A stretch of DNA of 64,000 nucleotides from DASQPR01 sp963797675 (GCA_963797675.1 CAWCQQ010000002.1:2542001-2606000); one strand, 5' to 3'. Counted from the first letter of the stretch, positions 35,356 through 45,095 are shown. The notes: generated by a model from the letters alone, not told the origin. Translations and numbers: made by a program.

Positions 35356-36365
35356 GTGGCCATGCAGTTCTACGCGTCACCCGAGCAGATCATGCGCGAC
35401 CGATCGGAGTTCGCCCGCAAGGGCATCACCCGCGGCCGGAGCGTCGTGGTGATGAGCTACGCCGACGGCGTGCTGTTCGTCGCGGAGAACCACTCCAAGG
35501 CGCTTCACAAGGTCAGTGAGATCTACGACCGGATCGGCTTCGCCGCGGTCGGCAAGTACAACGAGTTCGAGAACCTGCGCGCGGCCGGCATCCGAATGGC
35601 CGACCTGCGCGGATACTCCTACGACCGGCGGGACGTGACCGGCCGGGCGATCGCCACCGCGTACACGCAGACGCTCGGCTCGATCTTCATCGAGTCGACG
35701 AAGCCGTACGAGGTGGAGATCTGCATCGCCGAGGTCGGCACCACGCCGGCCTCCGACGAGCTGTACCGGATCACGTACGACGGGCAGGCGCAGGACGAGC
35801 CCGGCTTCCTCGCGATGGGCGGCCAGGCCGACGCGGTCTCCGCCGTCGTCAAGGCGAAGCACAGCGTCGACATGACGCTGACCGCCGCGCTGCATCTGGC
35901 GGTCGAGGCGCTCGCGTCGATCGGCGGCGAGGGTGGCAAGCCACGTGACCTGGAGGCCAACCAGCTCGAGGTCGCGGTGCTCGACCGCGCTCGCAAGGGC
36001 CGCAAGTTCCGCCGGATCGCCGGCAACGCGCTGACGCCGCTGCTCGAGGCACGCAAGGCGTCGACGCCGCCGGTCGGCGACGCGGCTCCGGCGGCCGATG
36101 AGCCGCCGGCCGACAGCGGTTCGGCCGTTCCGACGCCTACGAAGCCGGCCACCGACGTCAAGCCGGACAGCGGCGCGCCGGACACGATCGAGCCGGAAGA
36201 GCCGCTGCGACCGGTCGAGCCCGCCAGCCGGCGCGTCCGGCCGAGCCCGAGGGCGGCACGGTGCCCGACGTCGAACCCACCGGTCGCCCCGGTTCCGGCA
36301 ATCCGGATGCGGATCCGTCGCCGACCCCCGAGGTGCCACCGGTGCCCGGCGGCAAGAAAAAGTAA
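35356..36365 (+). CDS. prcA: Proteasome alpha subunit PrcA (one frameshift in C-terminal tail)
   Basis: Structural ring subunit with the alpha-type N-terminus that gates the pore (MAMQFYASPEQIMRDRSEFARKG) and the conserved YDRIGFAAVGKYNEFENLR block. The core ends near ALTPLLEARKA (about residue 235). A Pro/Ala/Asp-rich tail of about 100 residues follows; one base is missing near 36215, after which the tail reads PARPAEPEGGTVPDV and ends PPVPGGKKK. Uncorrected, the frame runs on to 36420 in an implausible Arg/Pro stretch. The GTG has gaggag ten bases upstream; an ATG two codons later is possible. Confidence 0.93.
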
Positions 36366-36567
36366 CCCTCGATCTTTTGCGGACTCTGCTGATCACCGAT
36401 TCGTAACCGATTGTCACTGATCGATTATTGAGAGTGAATCTCGGCCGGTCACGGCGCTGTACACCCTTGACATCGGGCGCCGTGGCCGCGCGTACGCGGG
36501 GGCTAGAGGTTGGACACGGGTTCGGCGGATCTTTCCCGTTCAGAGCGTTTGCGACTACTGTCTGCTT

Positions 36568-37927
36568 ATGGACCGGCGCATCTTCGGGCTCGAAACGGAA
36601 TACGGCGTAACGTGCACGTACCGAGGGCAGCGACGATTGTCGCCCGATGAGGTCGCGCGTTACCTGTTCCGCCGCGTCGTGTCGTGGGGCCGTTCGAGCA
36701 ACGTCTTCCTGCGCAACGGCGCCCGGCTCTACCTCGATGTCGGCTCGCACCCGGAATATGCGACACCGGAGTGTGACTCGCTGATCGATCTCGTCACGCA
36801 CGACCGCGCCGGCGAGCGGATCCTCGAAGGTCTGCTGATCGACGCCGAGAAGCGGCTGCACGACGAGGGCATCGCCGGCGAGATCTACCTGTTCAAGAAC
36901 AACACCGACTCGGCCGGCAACTCGTACGGGTGCCACGAGAACTATCTGGTGTCACGGCACGGCGAGTTCGGCCGCGTCGCGGACGTGCTGATCCCGTTCC
37001 TGGTCACCCGGCAGCTGATCTGCGGCGCCGGCAAGGTGCTGCAGACGCCGCGCGGTGCCGTGTTCTGCCTCTCGCAGCGCGCCGAGCACATCTGGGAGGG
37101 CGTCTCCAGCGCGACCACCCGGTCCCGTCCGATCATCAACACCCGCGACGAGCCGCACGCCGACGCCGAGCGCTACCGGCGCCTGCACGTGATCGTCGGC
37201 GACTCGAACATGAACGAGGTCACGACGCTGCTGAAGGTCGGCAGCGCGGATCTGGTCCTGCGCATGATCGAAGCGGGCGTGGTGATCAAGGACCTGTCGC
37301 TGGAGAACCCGATCCGGGCGATCCGCGAGGTCTCGCACGACACCACCGGCCGCCGCAAGGTCCGGCTCGCGAACGGCAAGGAAGCCAGCGCGCTGGAGAT
37401 CCAGCAGGAATACTTCGCCAAGGCCAGCGACTTCGTCGAGCGCCGCGGCGGGGACCAGACCGCGAAGCGAGTCGTCGAGCTGTGGGGCCGCGTGCTCAAC
37501 GCGATCGAGGCGGACAATCTCGAGCCGGTCGTCGCGCGAGATCGACTGGGTGTCGAAGCTGCGCCTGATCGAGGCGTACCAGGCGCGGCACGACCTGACC
37601 ATGGCGCACCCGCGGATCTCGCAGCTCGACCTGGCGTACCACGACATCCGCCGCAACCGTGGCCTCTACGCGGTGATGGAGAAGCGCAAGCAGGTCGACC
37701 GCGTCTCCGGTGAGCTGGAGATCTTCGAGGCGAAGGAGACGCCGCCGCAGACGACGCGGGCGCGCCTTCGGGGCGAGTTCATCAAGCACGCTCAGGAGAA
37801 GCGGCGCGACTTCACCGTCGACTGGGTGCACTTGAAGCTCAATGACCAGGCGCAGCGTACGGTGCTGTGCAAGGACCCGTTCCGCGCGTACGACGAGCGG
37901 GTCGACCGGTTGATCGCGAGCATGTAG
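36568..37927 (+). CDS. pafA: Pup--protein ligase PafA (one frameshift)
   Basis: Ligates the C-terminal glutamate of deamidated Pup to substrate lysines using ATP. After removing one base near 37537 (gtcgcgcgagatc) it is 452 residues. Catalytic features: FGLETEYGV (Glu9, Glu11), Asp57 in LYLDVGSHPEYATPE, FKNNTDSAGNSYGCHENY and PIINTRDEPHADAERYRRLH. The C-terminal domain (HLKLNDQAQRTVLCKDPF) is in the second frame. No Dop loop, which separates it from dop. A ttgaca box occurs in the 200 bases between prcA and pafA, which I see as holding only a promoter region and an 11-bp hairpin. Confidence 0.95.
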
Positions 37928-37938
37928 GGGTTTCGTCC

Positions 37939-38133
37939 ATGGCCGAATCTGGCGACAAACCACGCTGGACGTCGTACGACGCTCATGCGAGCCGGATGAA
38001 CCGCCGACGTGATCGGATCGTGGCGGAGATCGAGCGCAACCGCCGGGGCGAGAACAAGGTGCCCACGTGGGCGCTGGCGGTCATCCTGCTGGTCCTGGTG
38101 GGCGGCATCGCCTCCCTGATCATCTTCAGCTGA
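37939..38133 (+). CDS. Small single-pass membrane protein after pafA
   Basis: A 64-residue protein: a charged N-terminal half (KPRWTSYDAHASRMNRRRDR) and a C-terminal transmembrane helix (TWALAVILLVLVGGIASLII). It follows pafA by eleven bases in the same direction. Topology suggests a cytoplasmic basic head anchored by its tail. No family is recognised. It converges on the MarR gene. Confidence 0.65.
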   Translation: MAESGDKPRWTSYDAHASRMNRRRDRIVAEIERNRRGENKVPTWALAVILLVLVGGIASLIIFS

Positions 38134-38161
38134 TCGCCGTCAACTGACACGTCGAGGTGGC

Positions 38162-38609
38162 TCAGCCGCCGATCGCGTCGGCGATCGTGGTCAGGAACCG
38201 GCGGATCGTCGTCGGCCTCCGGCTCGGAGAACTCCTCCATCGCGGTGATGATCCGGCCGATCAGCGGGCCGAAGAACGCCAGTCCCAGCTGCTTCGCCGT
38301 GAGCGTGACGGCCAGGTGAACGCGGCGGCGATCCGCGGTGTCCCGCGAGCGTTGCACGTGGCCCATGCGTTCCAGGCGGTCGATCAACGCGGTGACCGAC
38401 GCCGAGTTGAGCCGGAGCCGGTCGGCGAGCCAGGTCGGGGTGGCCACGATGCCGGCCCGCTCGGCGTCGAGCAGTTCGATGATCGCGCGCAGATCGGTCA
38501 CGTGCAGGTCGTGCGCGAGCGCGAATTCGGTGCCGACCAGGTTCAGTTGCATCGTGACCGCACGCAGCAGCAGTACGACTTGCGCTTCGGGCTCGGAGTT
38601 GGGTGTCAT
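38162..38609 (-). CDS. MarR family transcriptional regulator (one frameshift)
   Basis: About 148 residues after removing one base near 38205; the repaired end reads IRRFLTTIADAIGG. The winged helix-turn-helix is TPTWLADRLRLNSASVTALIDRLERMGHVQRSRDTADRRRVHLAVT (within residues 55-105), including the Asp/Arg-rich wing DTADRRR. I chose the ATG with aagggaa six bases upstream. It is divergent from an alpha/beta hydrolase gene across a perfect 11+11 inverted repeat, so it very likely represses both genes. Confidence 0.87.
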
Positions 38610-38628
38610 GCACATTCCCTTGACGGTG

Positions 38629-38653
38629 AGGTATCTTGACAATCAAGATACCT
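38629..38653. promoter_or_regulatory. MarR operator, perfect inverted repeat
   Basis: Arms aggtatcttga (38629-38639) and tcaagatacct (38643-38653) flank a CAA centre. The site sits 19 bases from each divergent start codon (MarR at 38609, hydrolase at 38672), so a bound dimer would cover both promoters. Length and symmetry are typical of MarR operators. Confidence 0.85.
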
Positions 38654-38671
38654 GACTATCGAGGGGTAATC

Positions 38672-39503
38672 ATGGCGATCGACCCGGGTTTCCGCGACAG
38701 GTACGACGCGGTGATGGCCAAGTGGCCCGTACCGTATGAAGGTGTTGATCTTGAATCTCGATTCGGGACGACCCACATCAACGTCTGCGGCGCACCGGGC
38801 GCACCGCCGGTCGTCCTGCTGCCCGGCGGCCGGTCGACCTCCGCGGTCTGGTACGCGACCGTCGGCGCGCTCGCACAGGATCACCGGGTCTACGCGATCG
38901 ACACGCTCGGCGACGCCGGTCTCAGCGTGCGATCCGACGAGCCGATGAGGACCCTCGACGCGGTGGTGCAATGGCTGGACGCGACGTTCGACGGCCTCGG
39001 CCTCGCCACGGCCGCACTCGCCGGTCACTCGCTCGGCGCCCACTTCGCCATGCGGTACGCGATCCATGCACCCGAGCGCATCAGCCGACTGGTGCTGTTC
39101 GATCCGACCGACTGCCTCAGCGCGACGCCGATGCGCTACTACCTCCGGGCGGTGCCGCTGTTCGTCGGCCGAAATCCGGGACGTTGGCGCTCTTTCAACG
39201 TGTGGGAGTCGCGCGGCCGGGTCGATCCGGTGTTCCTGGATCTGTGGGCCGGCGCATGGGGCGGATCGTCCGGGGGCGCGATGGCCGAGGCGACCGACCG
39301 CGCCGGAATTGGCCCGGCTGACGATGCCGGTGCTCGTGTTCGTAGCCGCGGAATCGCGCCAGAACCACCCGCGCGCGCTCGCGGCCGGCGCGGCCCGACT
39401 TCCGGACGCCACGGTGGTATGGATCGACGGCGCGGCGCATTTCATGCTCCCGCAGGAGTGCCCGGACGAGATCAACCCACCGCTGGCGGCGTTTCTGGCG
39501 TAG
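38672..39503 (+). CDS. Alpha/beta-fold hydrolase (one frameshift)
   Basis: About 276 residues after removing one base near 39302. The oxyanion region is VVLLPGGRSTSAVWY, the nucleophile elbow is LAGHSLGAHFA, and the catalytic histidine is in WIDGAAHFMLPQ in the second frame. A ggggtaa ribosome site precedes the ATG. Under the MarR operator, it is probably induced by a small lipophilic or phenolic ligand that it degrades (inference). Its 3' end overlaps the DUF3866 gene tail to tail by about 30 bases. Confidence 0.87.
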
Positions 39504-40587
39504 CCGCCGCGTGACGACCGGCCGCTGCCGCGGACAGGAAGTAGGGATGGTCATCGTCGAGTGAGCGGCCCATGGTGGACAGCTTCACCGGGGATGCGCG
39601 CAGCGCTGCGTCCAAGCCGGCAGTCGGAACCGTGACGATGTCGTGCTTCGCGTGCAGCGGCTTCAGCGCCTCGCTGACGTACCCGGCCAGCGGCTCCGGG
39701 AGGCCGTCAGGGACGACGAGTTCGGCCCGTACGAGCGCGACCAGCCCGTACGCGGTGAGGCTGTGATGCGACACGCCCCGGTGACGGCCACGTGCATCGG
39801 CATCGGAGATCCGCAACGACCCGATCGGCCGCCCGCCGAGCGTTGCCGCCGCGTTGACCGCTTCGCCGACGGCGGTGCCGGAGAACCCCCAGCGCGTACC
39901 GGTGCCCAGGTTCCCCGGGCCCTGGGCGACGATCGTCACATCGGCCTGCAGCACGTGCCGGGCGGCGAGCAGGCCGCCGTGGATGTTCGTGGCCTCGAGG
40001 TCGCCGCCGAACGCCTGCCCGATCGTGACCGTACCGGCGAGGTGGTCACGCAACTCGGCGAGGGATCGGGAGAACCAGGCCGGGAGCGCGCCGCCGTCGG
40101 TCATCACGTACGCGATCGCCGCGCCCGGCCGGTCGGCGTGGATGCCGGCGATGATCGCGGGCAGCGCCGAGTGCAGATCGGCCACGACCACCGGCATCCC
40201 GTCCAGGCGGTCGCTCGCGATCATCGCGGCGCGATGCGGCGAGGCGTCCTCGTCGACGCCAAGCACGATCGTCTGCAGCGGCGTGTAGCGGGCCTTCACC
40301 ACGTGGCCGTCGTCGCGGGTCGCCGGCGCGTCCGGGTCCGGCGGGAGCCGGTCGGGGAGTGCGACGACGAGCGCGTACCCGCCGGTGCCGAGTCCGAGGG
40401 CGAGCGCGCTGACGTTCAGGAGCACCCGGTCGCCGATGATAGGTTCGCCGACCAGGTCGGGATAGGCCAGCGCCCGTACGGTTTCCGGATCCTGGGCGTC
40501 GCGAGCGGTGACGGCGACATCGAGTTCGCGGGCGCCTCGCCACGAGCGCCTGATCCCGGTGACCACACCCTCACGCCAGCGCACCAT
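39472..40587 (-). CDS. DUF3866 family protein
   Basis: A protein of about 371 residues matching DUF3866: MVRWREGVVTGIRRSWRGARE start, GDRVLLNVSALALGLGTGGYALVVA, PLQTIVLGVDED, GGDLEATNIHGGLLAARHV, ADVTIVAQGPGNLGTGTRWGFSG, and HHSLTAYGLVAL near the end. The glycine-rich loops suggest nucleotide or cofactor binding, but the family has no established function. The frame continues 17 codons upstream, but the internal ATG fits homologues. It lies between the proteasome block and pafB and is divergent from pafB. Confidence 0.86.
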   Translation of the reverse strand: MVRWREGVVTGIRRSWRGARELDVAVTARDAQDPETVRALAYPDLVGEPIIGDRVLLNVSALALGLGTGGYALVVALPDRLPPDPDAPATRDDGHVVKARYTPLQTIVLGVDEDASPHRAAMIASDRLDGMPVVVADLHSALPAIIAGIHADRPGAAIAYVMTDGGALPAWFSRSLAELRDHLAGTVTIGQAFGGDLEATNIHGGLLAARHVLQADVTIVAQGPGNLGTGTRWGFSGTAVGEAVNAAATLGGRPIGSLRISDADARGRHRGVSHHSLTAYGLVALVRAELVVPDGLPEPLAGYVSEALKPLHAKHDIVTVPTAGLDAALRASPVKLSTMGRSLDDDHPYFLSAAAAGRHAAATPETPPAVG

Positions 40588-40663
40588 TGCGATCACGATA
40601 CGGGTTTGGACTTGGGCGGCCCGGCAGGACCCGATCAAGAACGGGTTTTGCTAGCGTCGACAC

Positions 40664-41656
40664 GTGTCCCGGACCCGAACAGAGCGCCTCGTCAACCTGG
40701 TGATCTGCCTGCTGTCGACGCGACGGTTCCTGACCGCCGCGCAGATCGCCGCGACGGTCTCGGGCTACGAGCACAATCAGAACGATCTCAAGGAGCACGA
40801 GGCGTTCCAACGCAAGTTCGAACGCGACAAGGCCGAGCTGCGCGACCTCGGTGTTCCGCTGGAAACCGGCACGTCCAGCGCGTTTGACGCCGAGCCCGGC
40901 TACCGGATCACGCGGCGGGACTACGCCCTGCCGGACATCATTCTCGAACCGGACGAAGCGGCTGCGGTCGGCATCGCCGCGCGGCTCTGGCAGCACGCCG
41001 GCATGGCCGAAGCGGCATCGTCCGGGCTCGCGAAGCTGCGCGCCGCCGGCGTCGAGGTCGACACCCAGGCGACGCTCGGCGTCGAGCCGGTGGTGACGGT
41101 CGACGCTCAGTTCAGCCCGCTGACGACGGCCAGCCGGCTGCGCCAGGCGGTCACGTTCTCCTACCGGGTGCCGGAGAACGACGCCCCGAGCACGCGCCGG
41201 CTGGAGCCGTGGGGCGTGGTGTGCTGGCGAGGTCGGTGGTACGTGGTGGGTCACGACCTCGATCGGGATGCCGAGCGCTGCTTCCGGCTGTCGCGGATCG
41301 TCGGCGCGGTCCGGCCGATCGGTCCGGAGCAGGCCTACCAGCCGCCGGGTGACGTGGATTTGATCTCCTACGTCGCGCACTTCTCCGGCCCGGTCGAGCA
41401 CAAGCTGCGTACGACGCTGGTCATCAAACCGGGGCGGGCCGCCGGCATCCGGCGATGGGCCGAGCCGGTGGGCTCCGGACCCGATGGCGACCGGTTCCGG
41501 TTGAGCTACTCGGATGCGCGCGGGATTGCCGGCTGGATCGTCCGCTACGGCGCAGACGTGATGGTGGTCGAGCCGGAGGAGGTCCGGTCCGCGGTGATCG
41601 AGCGGTTGCAGGAGATCACCAAGATCCACGGCGATACCACGGCTGGAGTGCGCTGA
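40664..41656 (+). CDS. pafB: PafB, WYL-domain transcriptional regulator
   Basis: A 330-residue protein with an N-terminal winged helix-turn-helix (RTERLVNLVICLLSTRRFLTA...QIAATV) and a C-terminal WYL domain (RRLEPWGVVCWRGRWYVVGHDLDR, then CFRLSRI). With PafC it forms the heterodimer that activates DNA-damage genes independently of LexA in mycobacteria. Its stop and the pafC start share a base (TGATG), so the two are made in equal amounts. GTG start. Confidence 0.94.
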   Translation: MSRTRTERLVNLVICLLSTRRFLTAAQIAATVSGYEHNQNDLKEHEAFQRKFERDKAELRDLGVPLETGTSSAFDAEPGYRITRRDYALPDIILEPDEAAAVGIAARLWQHAGMAEAASSGLAKLRAAGVEVDTQATLGVEPVVTVDAQFSPLTTASRLRQAVTFSYRVPENDAPSTRRLEPWGVVCWRGRWYVVGHDLDRDAERCFRLSRIVGAVRPIGPEQAYQPPGDVDLISYVAHFSGPVEHKLRTTLVIKPGRAAGIRRWAEPVGSGPDGDRFRLSYSDARGIAGWIVRYGADVMVVEPEEVRSAVIERLQEITKIHGDTTAGVR

Positions 41657-42621
41657 TGGCGACCGGAACCGCGACCGACCGGCTGGCGCGCCTGCTCAAC
41701 CTCGTGCCGTACCTGCTGGCTCGGCCGGGCATCGAGGTCGTCGAGGCCGCGGCGGATCTCGGCGTCAGCGAGAAGCAGCTGCGCGACGACCTGGAACTCC
41801 TGTGGGTCTGCGGACTGCCCGGCTACGGCCCAGGCGACCTGATCGACATGTCGTTCGACGGCGAGCACGTCACGGTCACCTACGACGCCGGCATCGACCG
41901 GCCGTTGCGTCTGACCCCGGACGAGGCGACCGCGCTGGTGGTGGCGCTGCGGATGCTCGCGGAGACGCCCGGCACCGACGGGCGGGACGCGATCGAGCGG
42001 GCGCTCGCCAAGATCGAAACCGCCGCCGGCGATCTCGCCGATGCTCCGGTTGCGGTGCGGATGAACGCCGACGCCACGAGCGACCGGCTGGCCGACGTAC
42101 GGCGGGCGGTGGAGCACCGACGGGCACTGATGATCACGTATTACACGGCGACCCGCGACGCGACGAGCGAGCGGATCGTCGACCCGATGCGGGTTTTGAT
42201 CGCCGACGGCCGGGCATATCTCGAGGCATGGTGTCGCCAGGCCGAGTCCGTCCGGCTGTTCCGGGTCGATCGCATCGACGCGCTCGTCGAACTCGACGAG
42301 CCGGCGACGCTGCCGCGCCAGGCGCGCCACAGCGACCTTTCGGACGGCGTGTTCCGGGCCGGTGCCGATCTGCCGTCGGTGACGTTGCGGGTCGGGCGGT
42401 GGGCGCGGTGGATCACCGAGTACTACCCGTGCGAGAAGGTCGAGGAGTGCGCGGACGACGACTGGCTGGTGACGATGCGCGTGAGTGATCTCGCCTGGGC
42501 CCGACGGCTCGTGCTCGGGCTCGGCTCGGATGTGTCGGTCGTGACGCCGCCGGAGCTCGCCAAGGCCGTACACGACGAGGCCAGGGGTGCCTTGGCCGCC
42601 TACGGGGTGGAGACGCCATGA
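41656..42621 (+). CDS. pafC: PafC, WYL-domain transcriptional regulator
   Basis: A 321-residue partner of PafB: helix-turn-helix MATGTATDRLARLLNLVPYLLARP and EAAADLGVSEKQLRDDLELLWVCGLPGYGPGDLID, then a WYL domain (RALMITYYTATRDATSERIVDPMRV, YLEAWCRQAESVRLFRVDRI) and a WCX-type C-terminus. It is translationally coupled to pafB on one side and overlaps the next small gene by four bases (ATGA) on the other. Confidence 0.94.
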   Translation: MATGTATDRLARLLNLVPYLLARPGIEVVEAAADLGVSEKQLRDDLELLWVCGLPGYGPGDLIDMSFDGEHVTVTYDAGIDRPLRLTPDEATALVVALRMLAETPGTDGRDAIERALAKIETAAGDLADAPVAVRMNADATSDRLADVRRAVEHRRALMITYYTATRDATSERIVDPMRVLIADGRAYLEAWCRQAESVRLFRVDRIDALVELDEPATLPRQARHSDLSDGVFRAGADLPSVTLRVGRWARWITEYYPCEKVEECADDDWLVTMRVSDLAWARRLVLGLGSDVSVVTPPELAKAVHDEARGALAAYGVETP

Positions 42622-42863
42622 GTATCTGGGGTTGGGTCGCGATCGGCGTCGTCGTCCTTGCGTTGATTCTCTTCGCGATCGTTGCGCTCGGCACGGTACG
42701 CCATCTGATGTCGCTCAAGTCGGCGATCGAGGTGAATACGGCCGAGATCAACGCGAACGCCATGACGCTGCAGCGGAAGATCGCCGGGATGCAGGGAGAT
42801 CTGGACGCCATGCAGCAAAGGGTGCAAATAACGCAGGAGCGCATCGCACACGTCAAGGGGTAG
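42618..42863 (+). CDS. Small membrane protein between pafC and tatA
   Basis: An 81-residue protein: one N-terminal transmembrane helix (WGWVAIGVVVLALILFAIVAL) followed by a coiled-coil-like tail (IEVNTAEINANAMTLQRKIAGMQ...). The start overlaps the pafC stop (ATGA), so it is part of the pafBC transcript. Similar small proteins precede tatA in other actinobacteria; the role is unknown. Confidence 0.72.
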   Translation: MSIWGWVAIGVVVLALILFAIVALGTVRHLMSLKSAIEVNTAEINANAMTLQRKIAGMQGDLDAMQQRVQITQERIAHVKG

Positions 42864-42960
42864 GCGCCTTTTGTACATCCGGCCGTAGTAGTGGCTTCCG
42901 GGCTGGTGGACGTAGGATGGGCACCGAGTCTTTCCCGTTCCTCTAGAGAGGTGGCATGGC

Positions 42961-43233
42961 ATGGGTGGTGCCCTGAAGCCATGGCACATTTCGGTGCTCG
43001 TCGTCGTCCTGGTCCTGCTATTCGGCGCGAAGCGGTTGCCGGCTGCCTCCCGTTCGCTGGGACAGTCGCTACGGATCCTCAAGTCCGAGGTCAAGGGCCT
43101 CCAGGAGGACGACCTCGCCAGTAAGGCGCAAGCACAGTCGGGCCGTTCACCGCTGGAGGCACAGCCGCTGGACAGCCAGGCGTCGCCGCGACCGATCGTT
43201 GATCCGGTCGAGCGCGTCCGCGACAACATCTAG
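42961..43233 (+). CDS. tatA: Sec-independent translocase TatA
   Basis: A 90-residue TatA: transmembrane helix (WHISVLVVVLVLLFGAKRLP), the invariant FG hinge, an amphipathic helix (ARSLGQSLRILKSEVKGLQ-like, with Ser-Arg-Ser) and a disordered tail. It oligomerises to form the twin-arginine protein channel with TatC. tatC follows 14 bases later. A taggat at 42913-42918 is a plausible -10 box for a promoter of its own. Confidence 0.94.
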   Translation: MGGALKPWHISVLVVVLVLLFGAKRLPAASRSLGQSLRILKSEVKGLQEDDLASKAQAQSGRSPLEAQPLDSQASPRPIVDPVERVRDNI

Positions 43234-43247
43234 CGCGCACGCCATCC

Positions 43248-44196
43248 GTGGCTCTTCTCCGACGAGGTCGCGTCAGTAGCTTCGAGCGCGCCTCGGATGG
43301 CTCGATGACGCTGTTCGAGCACCTACGCGAACTGCGTGGGCGCTTGTTCAAGGCGTCCCTGGGCGTCGTCATCGGTGCGGTCGCCGGTTACATCGTTTCC
43401 ACTCCGGTCATCGACTATTTGAAGCGTCCGTACTGTAACTTTCAGCTGGCGCACAACCACGCGCTCGCTTGTACGTTCGTTTCGAGCAACGGCCCGCTGG
43501 ACGCGTTCCTGCTGCAGCTGAAGGTCGCGATGTACATCGGGCTGGTGCTCGGTGCGCCGATCTGGCTCTACCAGCTGTGGGCGTTCATCGCGCCGGGCCT
43601 GCACCGCCGGGAACGTCGCTACACGTACGTGTTCGCCGCGATCGCGGCGCCGCTGTTCGCCGCCGGCGTGGTGCTTGCGAACATCGTGGTGAACAAGAGC
43701 CTGCACCTGTTCCTCGGCGCGGCCGGCCTGCAACTCGTTCGTCGCCATCGACGGCTACTTCGGGTTCGTCACGAAGATGATGCTGCTGTTCGGCGTCGCG
43801 TTCGAGTTCCCGCTGCTGATCGCGATGATGAACGCGGTCGGCATGGTCAGCGGGAAGCGCCTGCTCAGCTGGTGGCGACCGGCGGTGTTCCTGATGTTCG
43901 TGTTCGGTGCCGTGGTCACCCCGACACCCGATCCGTTCAGCATGAGCATCCTGGCCGGGTGCATGGCCTTCCTCTACTTCGGAGCGGTCGCATTCGCGCT
44001 GCTCAACGACCGGCGCAGGCGCCGGGCATCGCCGTACGCGAACCTCGCCGACGACGAGATTTCCTCACTCGACGATCTCGAATCCGGTGACCCGATCGCC
44101 GCCGGCGAACCGATCGGCGCACCCGAACCGGTCGGCGCACCCGAACCGATCGAGCGCCCGCAGCCGATCGAACGCCTCTACGACGACTTCACCTAG
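43248..44196 (+). CDS. tatC: Sec-independent translocase TatC (one frameshift)
   Basis: A six-helix receptor for twin-arginine signal peptides; 315 residues after removing one base near 43737 (caactcgttcgtcgcc). Signatures: MTLFEHLRELRGRL, the APIWLYQLWAFIAPGLHRRERRY loop with the conserved Pro and Glu, and, in the second frame, VAIDGYFGFVTK, FGVAFEFPLLI and VFGAVVTPTPDPFSM. The C-terminus carries an unusual tail of Pro-Glu-Pro-Ile repeats (EPIGAPEPVGAPEPIERPQ). GTG start. Confidence 0.93.
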
Positions 44197-44204
44197 GCCC
44201 AGCG

Positions 44205-45095
44205 ATGACCATTGCCGTCCTCGCCAATCCAAGCGCCGGGCGAGGACGACACCGTGACGAGGTGCCGCTCGCGCTGCAGCGGCTGCGCGACACCGGACGA
44301 GACGTGACCGTGCTGACCGCCGCCACGATCGAGGAGGCGCTCGCGTCCTGCCATGGCGCGGTCGCCGCAGGTGCCGAGGCGCTCGTCGCGATCGGCGGTG
44401 ACGGCACCGTGAACCTCGGCATGCAGGCGGTTGCCGGTACCGGCGTCGGTTTCGGCGCGATCCCGGCCGGTACCGGCAACGATTTCGTCCGCGAGATCGG
44501 CCTTCCGGTCGACGTCGTCAAGGCAGCGGACGTGATCGCCGCGGCGATCGCATCCGGTCATCGCCGCAGTGTCGATCTCGCCCACATGATCCCGGCCGTC
44601 GGCCCCGAGCGCTGGTTCGGTGCCGTCCTCGGCGCCGGATTCGACGCGATCGTCAACGAGCGGGCGAACGCGATGCGATTCCCGCGCGGCCCTCGGCGCT
44701 ACGACATCGCGATCGTCGCCGAACTGATGCGGCTGCGCCCGCGCCGGTACACCGTCCGGATCGACGGCGAGGCGCACGATCTCGATGCGGTGCTGGTCGC
44801 GGTCGGCAACACGCCGAGCTACGGCGGCGGCATGCGGATCTGCCCGGCTGCGGTCGCCACCGACGGCCTGCTCGACATCGTCATCGTCGGTTCGATCAGC
44901 CGGACCACGTTCGTGCGGATCAAGCCCCAGGTGTACGCGGGGACCCACATCAACCATCCGGCCGTACAGTCGTTCCGGGCCAAGACCGTCGAGATCGAGG
45001 CGGACGGCATCGTCGCCTACGTCGACGGAGAGCGCTCGTCCCCGCTGCCGGTCACGGTGCACGCCGTGTCCGGAGCATTGTCTCTGCTCGCCTAA
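44205..45095 (+). CDS. Diacylglycerol kinase family lipid kinase (YegS/DagK)
   Basis: A 296-residue lipid kinase. The nucleotide-binding GGDGT motif is in LVAIGGDGTVNLG, followed by GAIPAGTGNDFVREIGLP; the C-terminal beta-sandwich has DGLLDIVIVG and ADGIVAYVDGE. It phosphorylates diacylglycerol or a related lipid for phospholipid recycling. It follows tatC by eight bases, the usual actinobacterial order tatC-dagK-helicase. Its stop overlaps the convergent HAD gene's stop by three bases. Confidence 0.92.
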   Translation: MTIAVLANPSAGRGRHRDEVPLALQRLRDTGRDVTVLTAATIEEALASCHGAVAAGAEALVAIGGDGTVNLGMQAVAGTGVGFGAIPAGTGNDFVREIGLPVDVVKAADVIAAAIASGHRRSVDLAHMIPAVGPERWFGAVLGAGFDAIVNERANAMRFPRGPRRYDIAIVAELMRLRPRRYTVRIDGEAHDLDAVLVAVGNTPSYGGGMRICPAAVATDGLLDIVIVGSISRTTFVRIKPQVYAGTHINHPAVQSFRAKTVEIEADGIVAYVDGERSSPLPVTVHAVSGALSLLA

